A stretch of DNA of 64,000 nt from Phycisphaerales bacterium (GCA_003141315.1 PLLP01000002.1:124001-188000), one strand, 5' to 3'. Shown: positions 33,784-44,006, counted from the stretch's first letter. The notes: generated by a model from the letters alone, not told the origin. Numbers and translations: made by a program.

Positions 33784-34809
33784 ATGGGAAAAATAAAGAA
33801 AGATGAGAAGGAAACGAAAGTTAGCGGTAAGGAAGCTGCTTTGGAGCGGGTGATTGCGCAGATCGAGAAGCAATATGGCCAGGGTTCGATTATGCAGATG
33901 GATGAGCATAAGTATGCCCGGATTGAGGGCATAAGCACAGGCACGCTGTCGCTGGATATTGCGCTTGGGGGCAGCGGTGTGCCGCGGGGCAGGGTGACGG
34001 AAATGTTCGGGCCGGAATCATCAGGCAAGACGACGCTTGCGCTGCATATTATCGCCAATGCCCAGAAGAAGGGAGGCGTGGCGGCGTTTATCGATGCCGA
34101 GCATGCGCTTGATACGACGTGGGCGAAGAAATTAGGTGTGGATGTCAACAGTCTGCTGGTGAGCCAGCCTGATACCGGCGAGCAAGCTCTCGATATCGCG
34201 GAGATGCTAATCAAGTCGAATTCGGTGGATGTAATTGTGATTGATTCGGTGGCGGCACTTACGCCGAAAGCGGAGCTCGAAGGCGAGATGGGCGCCAGCC
34301 ATATGGGTTTGCAGGCGCGGCTGATGAGCCAGGCCATGCGGAAGCTTACGGCGATAATCGGCAAGAGCAAGACGTGTTTGATTTTCATAAACCAGATAAG
34401 GATGAAGATAGGCGTTATGTTCGGCAATCCTGAGACGACCAGCGGCGGGCAGGCGCTGAAGTTTTACTGTTCGATACGCATCGACATCAGGCGCATCGGG
34501 AGCATAAAGGAGGCGGCTGGCGTGGTCGGCAACCATGTGCGGGCGAGGGTTGTCAAGAACAAGATTGCGCCGCCTTTCCGCGAGGCGGAGTTCGATATTA
34601 TGTTCGACAGCGGCATCAGCCTCGAAGGCGACATCGTTGATGTTGGCAGCGAATCGACAGTCATTCAAAAAAGCGGTGCGTGGTTTTTATATGGCGACGT
34701 GCGGCTCGGGCAGGGCAGGGAGCAGGCGAAAAAGTTTTTGAAAGAGAATCCGGATTTGTGCAGTGAAATTAAACAGAAGATTCTTATTGCCAAAGGCGTG
34801 ACAGGTTAG
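33784..34809 (+). CDS. recA: Recombinase RecA
   Basis: Binds single-stranded DNA, drives strand exchange and triggers the SOS response. It shows the Walker [14 protein letters not shown], the B-strand [40 protein letters not shown], and KVVKNK-like [18 protein letters not shown]. The ATG at 33784 ([10 protein letters not shown]) with CAGGAG upstream gives 341 residues, the usual size. No LexA-type box is recognised in the short upstream gap, which is filled by a dispersed repeat. alaS follows by a few bases. Confidence 0.97.
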   Translation: MGKIKKDEKETKVSGKEAALERVIAQIEKQYGQGSIMQMDEHKYARIEGISTGTLSLDIALGGSGVPRGRVTEMFGPESSGKTTLALHIIANAQKKGGVAAFIDAEHALDTTWAKKLGVDVNSLLVSQPDTGEQALDIAEMLIKSNSVDVIVIDSVAALTPKAELEGEMGASHMGLQARLMSQAMRKLTAIIGKSKTCLIFINQIRMKIGVMFGNPETTSGGQALKFYCSIRIDIRRIGSIKEAAGVVGNHVRARVVKNKIAPPFREAEFDIMFDSGISLEGDIVDVGSESTVIQKSGAWFLYGDVRLGQGREQAKKFLKENPDLCSEIKQKILIAKGVTG

Positions 34810-34815
34810 AGAGTG

Positions 34816-37569
34816 ATGAATATGCAAACTTCGAGTCAAATCAGGAATGATTTTATAGAGTTTTTCAAGAGCAGGGGACATACTTTTGTTCCGAGTTCGC
34901 CATTGGTTCCGGCGGGGGACGACACGCTGCTGTTTGCCAATGCGGGGATGAACCAGTTCAAGGATATATTTCTGGGTTTATCTGCGCCGACATACAGGCG
35001 TGCGGCAAACAGCCAGAAGTGCCTGCGTGTGAGCGGCAAGCACAACGACCTCGACGAGGTCGGCAGGGATAGTTATCACCACACGTTTTTCGAGATGCTC
35101 GGCAACTGGTCGTTCGATGATTACTTCAAGGCGGAGGCGATTGAATGGGCGTGGGAGCTTTTCACGAAGGTATGGGGAATAGATGCGGACAAGCTCTGGG
35201 CGTCGGTCTTTGCGGGCGACGAGGCGGATAAACTGCCGAGAGACGAAGAGGCGGCAAAGTTATGGACGAAGGTGACGACGATAAAGCCTGAACATGTTTT
35301 GTATTTTGGCAGGAAGGATAATTTTTGGGAGATGGGTGCGGCGGGGCCTTGCGGTCCTTGCAGCGAGATACACATCGACCTCGGGCCGGAGCATTGCGAC
35401 AAAAAGAATGAGCCGGGACATAAATGCGCCGTCAATGGCGGCTGCGCCAGATACATCGAGCTTTGGAACTTGGTTTTTATACAGTATAACCGCAGCGAGG
35501 CCGGCATATTGAATCCGCTGGGGGCAAGATACATCGATACCGGCGCAGGATTAGAAAGGCTCGCAGCGGTTCTGCAGAAAAAGAAAAGCAATTACGATAC
35601 GGATTTATTCTCGCCGATAATCGGGGCGATTTCGGATATTACGGGTCATAAATATACTCATAAGCTCGATAGTCACTCTGATACCGCATTTAGGGTCGTG
35701 GCGGACCATATTCGCGCACTAACCTTTGCGATAACCGATGGGGCGAGCCCATCGAATGAGGGCAGGGGATATTGCGTGCGGCGGATTTTGCGGCGAGGCG
35801 CGAGGTTCGGCAGAGAGCTTGGTATGCACGAGCCGTTCATATACAAATTGACGCCGGTGGTGGTCGATTGCTTAGGCGGGGCGTTCGATGAAATCAGGCA
35901 GAGGGCTGATTATGTTTCGAGCGTTATAAAAAGTGAAGAGGAGAGTTTCGGCAGGACGGTTGACCGGGGTATCGAGATTTTCAGCGCAGCAGCCGAGCGC
36001 GCGAAAGGGCGGGCCGACAAAACGATTGACGGCGAGGACGCGTTTCAGCTTTACGATACTTATGGTTTTCCTTTGGATTTGACGGAGCTGATGGCGCGCG
36101 AGAGCGGTCTCGGTGTCGATACGACCAAATTCGAGGAGCTGATGGACGAACAGCGGACTCGTGCGAGGGCGGCGCAGAAGGGTAATTCTCTGGCGGCCCG
36201 CCTGGGCGGGTCGGATACGGAACTGCCTGTGACGGAGGATATGCACAAATACAAGATGGATAGCTGCCGGGTGCAGGTCGTCGGATTTTTGGATTCGGGC
36301 GGCTACAAGGACAGCGGCAGGATTGAAAAAGGAGCGGAGGCGGGAGTTGTTCTCGACAAGACGTGTTTTTATGCGGAGTCCGGCGGGCAGGTCGGCGATA
36401 CGGGTACGATTTCAATATTTGATGAGTCGGGCAAACAGAAGGCGCTGTTCATTGTGGATAATACGGCCAGGGTGGCCGGCTGTGTGATTCACAGGGGCAA
36501 GGTTGTCGAAGGGGCGATTGCGGTCGGCGACAAGGTTAAGGCGGTTGTGAGCAGGGACAGGGATTCTACGAGGAAGAATCATACAGCTACGCATCTTTTG
36601 CAGTGGGCTCTTCAGCAGACGGCAGGCAAAGCCGTCACCCAGCAGGGGAGTTTGGTAAGTCCGGATTATCTGCGGTTCGATTTTACGTGTCCGGCGGCCT
36701 TGACGGGCCAGCAGATAAAAGAGGTTGAGAAATTAGTAAGAGAAAAGATTGCGGATGATTCGCCGGTGACGTTTGCCGAGATGGCCAGGGACGAGGCGAA
36801 GAAGCTCGGCGCGATGGCGCTATTCAGCGAAAAGTATGGCGACCGGGTGCGGGTTGTGTGCATCGGGACCGATAGCGAGGACAGGTTGTGCGATGCGTTC
36901 AGCAGGGAATTTTGCGGCGGGACGCACGTCGAGAGGCTGGGGTTAATCGGGGGTTTCAAGATAATCAAGGAGGAAAGCGTGTCAGCAGGAGTGCGAAGGA
37001 TAACAGCCCTTACGGGCGGCAGGCTCGAAGAATACTTAGAAAAGAGAAGCGATATTCTGGATACGTTATCTGCATTATTGAAAGTTCCCGCGGAAGGACT
37101 TATCGACAGGGTGAACCAATTGCTTGTCGAAAACAAAAAACTTGCGAAGGAGGCCAAAGGTGCGGCGAAGCAATCAGCGGACGGCGGGGCGCAGGCAAGT
37201 AAGCTGCTGGAGAAGGCTGAGAAAATCGGAGATTCTTTTGTGATTGTCGGCAGGCTCGCAGATGTGAATGACGAGCAGGCGCGCGGCGTGGTAGATATGC
37301 TAAAGAAGAAGGCGAAGTCGGCGGCGATATTGCTGGCGACCCGCCACGGCGGGTCGGACGGCAAGGTGATGCTGCTGGCGGGGGTGACGGAGGACCTTAT
37401 CGCCAAAGGCTTGAGCGCAGGGGATATTGTAAAAAATGTTGCGCCGATTGTCGGCGGGGGCGGCGGGGGCAAGGCGCACCTGGCGCAGGCGGGCGGAAAA
37501 AATCCGGAAAAAATCGACGAGGCCCTTGCGGCGGCGGCGAAACTGATTAAGGAAAAACTTAAAGGTTAA
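34816..37569 (+). CDS. alaS: Alanyl-tRNA synthetase
   Basis: Class II synthetase of about 917 residues with catalytic, editing and DHHA1 C-terminal domains. It shows FFKSRGHTFVPSSPLVP, ANAGMNQFKDIFLG, the editing-site histidines HTATHLLQWAL and the zinc residues near FCGGTHVERLG. Two short segments are encoded by palindromes and look inserted. LAARLGGSD (near residue 460) comes from CCCGCCTGGGCGGG at 36197-36210, and LATRHGGSDGK (near 841) from 37339-37354. The first ATG is at 34816; a third, at 34822, is also possible. The gene starts six bases after recA. Confidence 0.96.
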   Translation: MNMQTSSQIRNDFIEFFKSRGHTFVPSSPLVPAGDDTLLFANAGMNQFKDIFLGLSAPTYRRAANSQKCLRVSGKHNDLDEVGRDSYHHTFFEMLGNWSFDDYFKAEAIEWAWELFTKVWGIDADKLWASVFAGDEADKLPRDEEAAKLWTKVTTIKPEHVLYFGRKDNFWEMGAAGPCGPCSEIHIDLGPEHCDKKNEPGHKCAVNGGCARYIELWNLVFIQYNRSEAGILNPLGARYIDTGAGLERLAAVLQKKKSNYDTDLFSPIIGAISDITGHKYTHKLDSHSDTAFRVVADHIRALTFAITDGASPSNEGRGYCVRRILRRGARFGRELGMHEPFIYKLTPVVVDCLGGAFDEIRQRADYVSSVIKSEEESFGRTVDRGIEIFSAAAERAKGRADKTIDGEDAFQLYDTYGFPLDLTELMARESGLGVDTTKFEELMDEQRTRARAAQKGNSLAARLGGSDTELPVTEDMHKYKMDSCRVQVVGFLDSGGYKDSGRIEKGAEAGVVLDKTCFYAESGGQVGDTGTISIFDESGKQKALFIVDNTARVAGCVIHRGKVVEGAIAVGDKVKAVVSRDRDSTRKNHTATHLLQWALQQTAGKAVTQQGSLVSPDYLRFDFTCPAALTGQQIKEVEKLVREKIADDSPVTFAEMARDEAKKLGAMALFSEKYGDRVRVVCIGTDSEDRLCDAFSREFCGGTHVERLGLIGGFKIIKEESVSAGVRRITALTGGRLEEYLEKRSDILDTLSALLKVPAEGLIDRVNQLLVENKKLAKEAKGAAKQSADGGAQASKLLEKAEKIGDSFVIVGRLADVNDEQARGVVDMLKKKAKSAAILLATRHGGSDGKVMLLAGVTEDLIAKGLSAGDIVKNVAPIVGGGGGGKAHLAQAGGKNPEKIDEALAAAAKLIKEKLKG

Positions 37570-37746
37570 GAGTGAAGAGAGAAGAGTGAAGGGTAAGAAA
37601 AAATAAAATATCAAATTTCAAATATCAAAAATAAAAAAGAGGACACAGGACACAGAATATAAAAAGTAGAAAAGTAAGAAAAGTGCGAAGGGTGAAGGGT
37701 AAAGGTTGGCAATTCATTTTATTCAATGTTTTTTGAAGGGTTTGGT
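37570..37746. repeat. Intergenic modular repeats between alaS and the GH36 gene
   Basis: A chain of A/G-rich modules: AAGAGTGAAGAGAGAAGAG, AAAATATCAAATTTCAAATA, GAGGACACAGGACACAGAA, then AGTAAGAAAAGTGCGAAGGG. No gene is seen here. The same modules recur in other gaps of the window. Confidence 0.7.
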
Positions 37747-39927
37747 ATGAAATATGTTGGCAGCAAAGAGCCGCCGATAGTGCAGGCGGAAGACAGCTGG
37801 GATGAGAAAAGCAGGACTTTAACGTACACTTACGGGTCGATTGCAATTATACAAATAAAGATTCCCGGTGCGGGCGAGGTATCTTACAGGCACGACTCGG
37901 ACGGGACGCTGAACAGCATACCGCTTGTGCAGCAGATATACGTGATGATGCCGGAGAAGACGGTTGCGGAAGTAAGGCTGTGTTTAGGTGCAGAGACGGT
38001 GAATCTCAGGCCGAAACGCGCGGCGAGGGAGCAGGCCATTATCGGGCAGGTCGGCGGCTCGCTGCTGTATGGCGTCAACGCGCTGTATGATATCGGCAGG
38101 GACTGCCTGCTGTCGTGGTATGGCAGAAACTGGCGATGGAAAAGCGAACGGCTGGAGCGGGACGAAAAAGGGAATTTGTTTGCGAAGCTTGAGGTTGAGC
38201 TTGGCGAGTCGGCGTGGTTTTTGAATTTTTTACCGCAATTATATCGCACCCATTACGGGTATAAATATCACGAGCCTTGGCGCGTAAGGCCGGAACTGAA
38301 ACCGATTAGCGGATGGTGCTCATGGGAGGCCTACAGGCGCAACGTATCGCAGCAGGCGATTGAAGATACGGCGAAATTTTGTTCGGAAAATTTTAAGCCT
38401 TACGGGATGGAATACGTTCAGCTCGATGACGGTTTTCAGAAGATGCCGCTGCCGGCAGACCCCAAAGCGCCGATACCGGAGGCGTGGCTGGATATAAACA
38501 AAGAAAAATTTCCTGAAGGACACCCGGGGATAGTAAAAGGGATAGAAAAGACTGGTATGGCGCCGGGCATCTGGACGAGCGTTTCGATTTATAACGATGA
38601 GTTTCCGAAATACCAGTCGGAATATCTTGTGAAGGGCAGAGACGGTAAGCCGATACTCGGCGACTGGATAAAATATTTGATTGACTGCACGCCGCCGACG
38701 CTGGCGAGGCACGTAAGGCCGGTGTATGAGGGGCTTGCGAAATTCGGGTATAAGTATTTCAAGACCGATGTCACGCGGCATTTGCTGTTCGATGGTTTTC
38801 ATAAGGCGGTGATTGACGGCACAATGACGAGCGATGAGGCGACGGCGAAACACCGGGCGTACCTCGAGGCGGCCAGAGATGGAATCGGGAAGGAAGCGTT
38901 CTGGCTTTTGTCGTGGGGCATAATGACGGAAGGCGCGGGCGTTGTGGATGCGTGCAGGGTATCGATGGATGCGCTGCCGACGTGGTCCGGGCTGCGGATG
39001 CAGATTATGGAATCTGCGCGGTGGTGGCATTTGCAGAGGATTTTGTGGCAGAATGACCCCGACCATATTTGTATGCGTGCGCACCGGGAGTGGGTGCGGT
39101 CGGTTATATCGCTTGTTTCGCTGAGCGGCGGGCTTTTGATGCTGTCGGATTCGATAGACAAATACGATAAAGAGCGGGTTTATATGATTCAGCGGTGTCT
39201 GCCGCCGCTGCCTGCGAAGGCGGGCGAGACGGGCGTGCTGGATTTGGAATATACGGCGTTCACGTGGACGAAGTTTCACGGGTTCGGCGTTTTGAATGAC
39301 CCGCCTTATTCTGCTGAGGAAATGGGCGAGCAGGAAGCGAGAGATATGGCGGGGTGGTCGCCCTCGATGGACGATAATCACCCGTTCGGCTCGCTATGGT
39401 CATTTCATATAGATAACGGCAGGGAGGGCTGGTGCGTTCTTTACAGGGGCGCGGTGAGCCCGCTGAAGAAAAGCGTTATCGGGCTGGAGGCGATTGGTCT
39501 TGAAAATGGTGAGTATCTTGCTTTTGATTTCTGGGAGCAGAAGTTTCTTGGCAAGGTGACGGACAAAATTAAGTGCCGGCCTCTTGCATTAGGTTATTGC
39601 CAGGTGATTTCGCTTCGTCGTGCGAAGGGCAGGCCGCAATTTTTATCATCGTCGCGTCACATAAGTCAGGACGCAGTTAGCGTGGCGGGTGAGGATTGGC
39701 GGGACGGGCAGCTTGTTTTGCAGCTTAAAGGCGTGCCCGGAACAAAGGAAATTTACTGGATTTATTTGCCTGAAGGTTTTGCTGTTTCCTCGGTTGAGGG
39801 ACGCGGGGCGTCGGCGAAGATTCGCAAAATGGTTAAACGGGGAAATGAGCAGGTTGCGGGCATTGAAGTCTCTTTCGGGGCTTCTGTCGTCGCCGGGCAT
39901 ATAGCAGAATTGATTGTTAAGTGCTGA
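37747..39927 (+). CDS. GH36-type alpha-galactosidase-like glycoside hydrolase
   Basis: A 726-residue enzyme without a signal peptide, so probably cytoplasmic. The catalytic (beta/alpha)8 part has GWCSWEAYRRNVSQQAI, YVQLDDGFQKMP, FKTDVTRHLLFDG (nucleophile Asp region) and LLSWGIMTEGAGVVDACRVS (acid/base region). These fit clan GH-D and the Sip1/raffinose-synthase-like branch of GH36. A beta-rich N-terminal domain of about 160 residues precedes it. It likely releases alpha-linked galactose or a similar sugar from an oligosaccharide. GAAGGG precedes the ATG at 37747. Confidence 0.82.
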   Translation: MKYVGSKEPPIVQAEDSWDEKSRTLTYTYGSIAIIQIKIPGAGEVSYRHDSDGTLNSIPLVQQIYVMMPEKTVAEVRLCLGAETVNLRPKRAAREQAIIGQVGGSLLYGVNALYDIGRDCLLSWYGRNWRWKSERLERDEKGNLFAKLEVELGESAWFLNFLPQLYRTHYGYKYHEPWRVRPELKPISGWCSWEAYRRNVSQQAIEDTAKFCSENFKPYGMEYVQLDDGFQKMPLPADPKAPIPEAWLDINKEKFPEGHPGIVKGIEKTGMAPGIWTSVSIYNDEFPKYQSEYLVKGRDGKPILGDWIKYLIDCTPPTLARHVRPVYEGLAKFGYKYFKTDVTRHLLFDGFHKAVIDGTMTSDEATAKHRAYLEAARDGIGKEAFWLLSWGIMTEGAGVVDACRVSMDALPTWSGLRMQIMESARWWHLQRILWQNDPDHICMRAHREWVRSVISLVSLSGGLLMLSDSIDKYDKERVYMIQRCLPPLPAKAGETGVLDLEYTAFTWTKFHGFGVLNDPPYSAEEMGEQEARDMAGWSPSMDDNHPFGSLWSFHIDNGREGWCVLYRGAVSPLKKSVIGLEAIGLENGEYLAFDFWEQKFLGKVTDKIKCRPLALGYCQVISLRRAKGRPQFLSSSRHISQDAVSVAGEDWRDGQLVLQLKGVPGTKEIYWIYLPEGFAVSSVEGRGASAKIRKMVKRGNEQVAGIEVSFGASVVAGHIAELIVKC

Positions 39928-39955
39928 TGAAACAGAAGGATAAGGCGGAAGTTTC

Positions 39956-39984
39956 TTGACAATAAGAAATTTATTTTATAAAAT
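39956..39984 (+). promoter_or_regulatory. Strong sigma70-type promoter of trpB2
   Basis: Perfect -35 TTGACA (39956-39961), a 17-base spacer and -10 TAAAAT (39979-39984). They lie 54 bases before the trpB2 ATG, with no coding gene between. Confidence 0.72.
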
Positions 39985-40037
39985 GAGATTTTTATGTTTT
40001 GAGGTAAGCGAAAGAAATTTGATTTGGAGGTTTTTTA

Positions 40038-41426
40038 ATGGATCAGAAAATATTACTCAAAGAAAGTGACATACCGAAACAATGGTATAATCTGGCAGCG
40101 GATTTGCCGACGCCTTTGCTGCCGCCGGTGACGCCGGACGGCAAACCCATCGGCCCGGAGATGCTGGCGCCGGTTTTCCCGATGAACCTTATCGAGCAGG
40201 AAGTGAGCACTAAGCGGTGGATAGATATTCCTGAAGAGATATTGAATATTTTGTATCGCTGGCGGCCGACGCCGCTGCGAAGGGCGGTGAATCTTGAGAA
40301 GTATTTGGGGACGCCTGCCCATATTTATTATAAGGATGAGAGCGTAAGCCCTCCCGGCAGCCACAAGCCGAACACTGCTGTACCGCAGGCGTGGTATAAT
40401 AAGCAGTTCGGCATCAAGAATCTTGTGACGGAAACGGGCGCCGGTCAGTGGGGAAGCGCGCTTGCTTTTGCGTGCAAATTAGTGGGGCTATCCTGCAAGG
40501 TTTATATGGTGAGGATAAGTTTTGACCAGAAGCCGTTCCGCAGGATAATGATGAACATCTGGGGAGCGACATGCATTGCGAGCCCGAGCAACGAGACAAA
40601 TGCGGGCAGGAAGATTTTGGCGGAGATGCCGAATACGCCGGGCAGCCTGGGGATTGCGATAAGCGAGGCAATCGAGTCAGCTGTGACGGATTCGAGCGGC
40701 AAGACGCGGTATGCGCTGGGCAGCGTATTGAATCACGTGCTGCTTCATCAGACGATAATCGGCCTGGAGGCGAAAAAGCAATTGAAGATTGCCGGCGAGA
40801 AGCTGCCGGATATTGTGATAGGATGCGCGGGCGGCGGAAGCAATTTCGCGGGTCTGGCGTTTCCGTTTACCGCTGACAAGATAAGCGGAGCGAATATGGA
40901 GATAATTCCAGTTGAGCCGACGGCGTGCCCGACGATGACGAGGGGGCCGTTTGCTTACGATTTCGGCGATACGGCTTGTATGACGCCGATGCTTGCGATG
41001 CACACGCTTGGTCATGCGTTCATACCGCCTCCGATACACGCTGGCGGATTGCGTTATCACGGGATGGCGCCGCTGGTTTGCCAGGCTATCATTGAAGGAT
41101 TGTTCAAGCCTCGTGCGATAGACCAGGTTGAGTGTTATAAGGCTGCCCTTTTGTGGGCGCATACAGAGGGAAGCATTTGCGCACCGGAGACCAGTCACGC
41201 AATCGCTGCGACTATTCAGGAAGCCAAAAAGGCGAAAGAAGAAGGCAAAGAAAAGGTAATCCTGTTTAATTACAGCGGTCACGGGATGATGGATATGCTG
41301 GGCTACGATGCTTACCTGACGGGCAAATTAGCGCCTTACGAACTGCCCGATACGGAGCTTGCGTCGGCGGAGGCCTGCCTGAAGCAGTACCCGAAGGCGC
41401 CGCAGAGAAAGAGCGGCAAGTGGTAA
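40038..41426 (+). CDS. trpB2: Tryptophan synthase beta-like protein TrpB2
   Basis: A PLP-dependent enzyme of 462 residues, longer than TrpB1. [20 protein letters not shown] and the PLP lysine in [10 protein letters not shown] ([15 protein letters not shown]) are seen. [35 protein letters not shown] and [14 protein letters not shown] follow, all in the TrpB2 pattern. TrpB2 acts without a tightly bound TrpA, in some lineages as a serine-dependent indole-salvage enzyme. No trpA is adjacent. It has its own strong promoter and GGAGG before the start. Confidence 0.93.
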   Translation: MDQKILLKESDIPKQWYNLAADLPTPLLPPVTPDGKPIGPEMLAPVFPMNLIEQEVSTKRWIDIPEEILNILYRWRPTPLRRAVNLEKYLGTPAHIYYKDESVSPPGSHKPNTAVPQAWYNKQFGIKNLVTETGAGQWGSALAFACKLVGLSCKVYMVRISFDQKPFRRIMMNIWGATCIASPSNETNAGRKILAEMPNTPGSLGIAISEAIESAVTDSSGKTRYALGSVLNHVLLHQTIIGLEAKKQLKIAGEKLPDIVIGCAGGGSNFAGLAFPFTADKISGANMEIIPVEPTACPTMTRGPFAYDFGDTACMTPMLAMHTLGHAFIPPPIHAGGLRYHGMAPLVCQAIIEGLFKPRAIDQVECYKAALLWAHTEGSICAPETSHAIAATIQEAKKAKEEGKEKVILFNYSGHGMMDMLGYDAYLTGKLAPYELPDTELASAEACLKQYPKAPQRKSGKW

Positions 41427-41434
41427 AATAAAGG

Positions 41435-41500
41435 AATAACCAATAACCAAGAAATAATGACCAAGCGCACAAGTTTTTTGGAATTTGTATCTTGGTTATT
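41435..41500. repeat. Dispersed repeat with CCAAG/CTTGG arms, copy 2
   Basis: AATAACCAATAACCAAG is followed by the 42-base core at 41459-41500, which matches 10793-10834 at 39 of 42 positions. It ends 14 bases before tRNA-Tyr. Confidence 0.85.
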
Positions 41501-41514
41501 GGGATTTTATAATT

Positions 41515-41597
41515 GGGTCGGTGCCCGAGCGGCTAAAGGGGACGGACTGTAAATCCGTTGTCGGAAGACTTCGTAGGTTCAAATCCTGCCCGGCCCA
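41515..41597 (+). tRNA. tRNA-Tyr (anticodon GTA)
   Basis: A class II tRNA with a long variable arm. The acceptor stem is GGGTCGG/CCGGCCC (41515-41521 with 41590-41596). The anticodon stem ACGGA/TCCGT encloses loop CTGTAAA with anticodon GTA at 41549-41551. The variable arm has a GTC/GAC stem, and the T arm is GTAGG-TTCAAAT-CCTGC. The CCA end is not encoded. Confidence 0.96.
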
Positions 41598-41619
41598 TTA
41601 CACTCTGCAAGTCTAAGGG

Positions 41620-41693
41620 AACTTCTAAAAATATGTTTATGGAAGTGACCGCTCACTCATGTTAGCGGCTCTGTTTCTGAATTTTTAGAGGTT
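41620..41693. repeat. Large inverted repeat after tRNA-Tyr
   Basis: AACTTCTAAAAAT (41620-41632) pairs with ATTTTTAGAGGTT (41681-41693) with one mismatch. It encloses a second hairpin CCGCT/AGCGG (41649-41653 with 41664-41668). It could be a terminator-like structure, a small RNA or a miniature element; no gene is seen in it. Confidence 0.65.
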
Positions 41694-41705
41694 GCCTTTA
41701 ATTCT

Positions 41706-41745
41706 ATTTTTGAAAAAAGAAGGCCGGTCTGAAAAAGGCCGGCCT
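41706..41745 (-). terminator. Intrinsic terminator of dnaK
   Basis: On the reverse strand GGCCGG...CCGGCC (41739-41744 with 41722-41727) is followed by TTCTTTTTTCAAAAATAG. It lies about 35 bases after the dnaK stop. Confidence 0.8.
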
Positions 41746-41777
41746 GTACAAATTTATGTTAATCAAGCAATCAAGAA

Positions 41778-43700
41778 TTATTTGTCTTTAGCTTCGAATT
41801 CGGCGTCGATTACATCATCGTCGCCTTTTCTTTTAACCTCGCCTTCGGGGGGTTTGTTCTCAGCGGGCCTCGCTGCACCCTGTTTTTTGGCGGCCTCTTC
41901 GTAAAGCGTCTTTCCAAGCTCTCCGCTCGCATCGCCGAGTGCGTCTATGGCCTTGCGTATCGCGCTTGCATCGTCGCCTTTAACTGTCTCTTTCAGGTTG
42001 TTCACGGCGGATTCGATATTGCCCCGGACAGTTCCTGAAACCTTCTCGCCATGCTCGCGCAGCGTTTTTTCGGTTGTATAAATAAGCTGATCTGCCTGGT
42101 TTTTCAAATCGACGACCTGCCGTTTTCGCTTATCCTCTTCGGAATGCGCCTCCGCCTCTTTCGTCATTTTCTTGACCTCTTCGTCGCTGAGGCCGGAACT
42201 CGATTTAATCACAATCGACCGCTGTTTGCCGGTGGTGAGGTCTTTGGCTGACACGCTCAAAATGCCGTTGGCGTCAATATCGAAAGCCACCTCTATCTGC
42301 GGTATCCCCCGCGGCGCAAGCGGAATATCGGCAAGCTGAAACCTGCCGAGCGTCCTGTTATCGCCGGCGAATTCCCGTTCGCCCTGCAGGACGTGAATAT
42401 CAACCGTAGTCTGACTGTCCGACGCGGTGGAGAATATTTCTTTTTTGCTGGTGGGTATTGTTGTATTTCTATCTATAAGTTTTGTCATAACGCCGCCCAT
42501 CGTCTCGACGCCCAGCGAAAGCGGCGTGACATCGAGAAGCAGTATATCCTTAACGCCCGCATCGCCCGCGAGAACCGCACCCTGTATTGCCGCTCCCATC
42601 GCCACAACCTCATCGGGGTTGATGCTGCGGTTAGGTTCTTTCTGGAATATTTCTTTTACAATCTGCTGGACTTTGGGTGTTCGTGTAGCGCCGCCCACCA
42701 GCAGGACCTCTGCAATATCTGCCGGCTTCAGCTTCGCATCTGCCATTGCCTTTAGGCAGGGGGCTTTTAGCCGTTCGAATATAGGCTCGGCGATGGATTC
42801 GAATTTGCTCCTGGTGATAGTCATCTGGAGGTGCTTTGGGCCTGAAGCATCTGCTGATATGAACGGCAGATTGATTGTGGCTTCTATCTGGCTGGACAGC
42901 TCGCACTTGGCCTTTTCCGCTGCCTCTTTTAGCCTTTGAAGCGCCATCGGGTCTTTGCGGAGGTCGATGCCGTATTGTTTTTTGAATTCGTCCGCGAGGT
43001 AATGAATCAATAATTCATCGAGGTCGTCGCCGCCGAGATGCGTATCGCCATTGGTGCTTAAGACCTCGAAGACGTTATCGCCGATATCGAGAATAGATAT
43101 ATCGAACGTACCGCCGCCGAAATCGAAGACGGCGACTTTTTCATTTTTCTTTTTTTCGAGGCCGTAAGCAAGCGCCGATGCGGTCGGCTCATTGATGATT
43201 CGCTCGACCTTCAGGCCTGCGATTTGGCCAGCATCTTTTGTGGCCTGTCTTTGTGCATCGTTAAAATACGCCGGCACGGTGATGACGGCGCGTTCGACTT
43301 TTTCGCCGAGATAATCTTCAGCGGTTTTTTTCAAATCCTGGAGAATCATCGCCGATACTTCCGGGGGCGTGAACTCTTTGCCGCGAACATTTACCTTCAC
43401 GAGCTCGGTTGCGCCGCCGACAATTTTATAAGGCACCGTTTTTTCCTCGGTTGCCACCTCGTTGTGCCGTCTGCCCATAAATCGCTTTATGGAATATACC
43501 GTGTTTTCAGGATTGGTGACCTGTTGGTGTTTTGCAATCTGGCCGACGAGCCTTTCGCCTTTGTCTGTAAAACCCACGACCGACGGCGTAAGCCGCGAGC
43601 CGGAAGCGTTTATCAAAACCTTCGGCGTCGAGCCTTCCATAACCGCAACCACTGAGTTGGTCGTGCCGAGGTCTATTCCTATTATCTTGTTAGTTGCCAT
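41778..43700 (-). CDS. dnaK: Molecular chaperone DnaK (Hsp70)
   Basis: A 640-residue ATP-driven chaperone. It shows the phosphate-binding [46 protein letters not shown], the signature [31 protein letters not shown] and the substrate-binding domain [18 protein letters not shown]. The tail ends [14 protein letters not shown], normal for the family. AAGGGA before the ATG sets the start. No grpE or dnaJ neighbours are present. A CIRCE-geometry inverted repeat lies 37-63 bases upstream. Confidence 0.97.
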   Translation of the reverse strand: MATNKIIGIDLGTTNSVVAVMEGSTPKVLINASGSRLTPSVVGFTDKGERLVGQIAKHQQVTNPENTVYSIKRFMGRRHNEVATEEKTVPYKIVGGATELVKVNVRGKEFTPPEVSAMILQDLKKTAEDYLGEKVERAVITVPAYFNDAQRQATKDAGQIAGLKVERIINEPTASALAYGLEKKKNEKVAVFDFGGGTFDISILDIGDNVFEVLSTNGDTHLGGDDLDELLIHYLADEFKKQYGIDLRKDPMALQRLKEAAEKAKCELSSQIEATINLPFISADASGPKHLQMTITRSKFESIAEPIFERLKAPCLKAMADAKLKPADIAEVLLVGGATRTPKVQQIVKEIFQKEPNRSINPDEVVAMGAAIQGAVLAGDAGVKDILLLDVTPLSLGVETMGGVMTKLIDRNTTIPTSKKEIFSTASDSQTTVDIHVLQGEREFAGDNRTLGRFQLADIPLAPRGIPQIEVAFDIDANGILSVSAKDLTTGKQRSIVIKSSSGLSDEEVKKMTKEAEAHSEEDKRKRQVVDLKNQADQLIYTTEKTLREHGEKVSGTVRGNIESAVNNLKETVKGDDASAIRKAIDALGDASGELGKTLYEEAAKKQGAARPAENKPPEGEVKRKGDDDVIDAEFEAKDK

Positions 43701-43736
43701 TTTTATTCCCTTTCAGTTTTTATCTTTGCATAAAAC

Positions 43737-43763
43737 TTTTGCTCACTCTTTAATTGAGCAAAA
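43737..43763 (-). promoter_or_regulatory. CIRCE-geometry inverted repeat before dnaK
   Basis: TTTTGCTCA - nine bases - TGAGCAAAA: two perfect 9-base arms (43737-43745 and 43755-43763) around a 9-base spacer. This is the same arrangement as the HrcA operator CIRCE (TTAGCACTC-N9-GAGTGCTAA), though with different arm sequence. Its position just upstream of dnaK suggests a heat-shock operator. No T-run makes it look like a terminator. Confidence 0.6.
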
Positions 43764-43923
43764 CCCGTGCCAACCGGCTATTGCAGTCCGCCTTCGGCGG
43801 ATAAGCCGCTGTAAAGTATAAACTTAACACATTATCGCAGTTGTAAGGTCCGTTTTCCAGCAATTATTACTTGCCATTTTGGCAGGCGGTATTTATCTAT
43901 ACCCTATCCCATAAACCCTGTCC

Positions 43924-43952
43924 TTGACTAAATGCCTTTGGCGAATTATCCT
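43924..43952 (+). promoter_or_regulatory. Promoter of aspS
   Basis: -35 TTGACT (43924-43929), 17-base spacer, -10 TATCCT (43947-43952), 55 bases before the aspS ATG. The 306-base divergent gap 43701-44006 otherwise holds the dnaK operator and a CCGCCTTCGGCGG palindrome. Confidence 0.5.
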
Positions 43953-44006
43953 TACGGCGGGTAAATTTGCAGAAAATCCAAACTATTTCAATACAGAAAG
44001 AACTTT

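Noticed and set aside
38320-39381. Long reverse-strand open frame (353 codons) opposite the GH36 gene
   Set aside because: It mirrors the codon pattern of the GH36 gene, is rich in Arg, Pro and His with no family motif, and has no ribosome-binding site. GC-rich genes here often leave antisense frames open.
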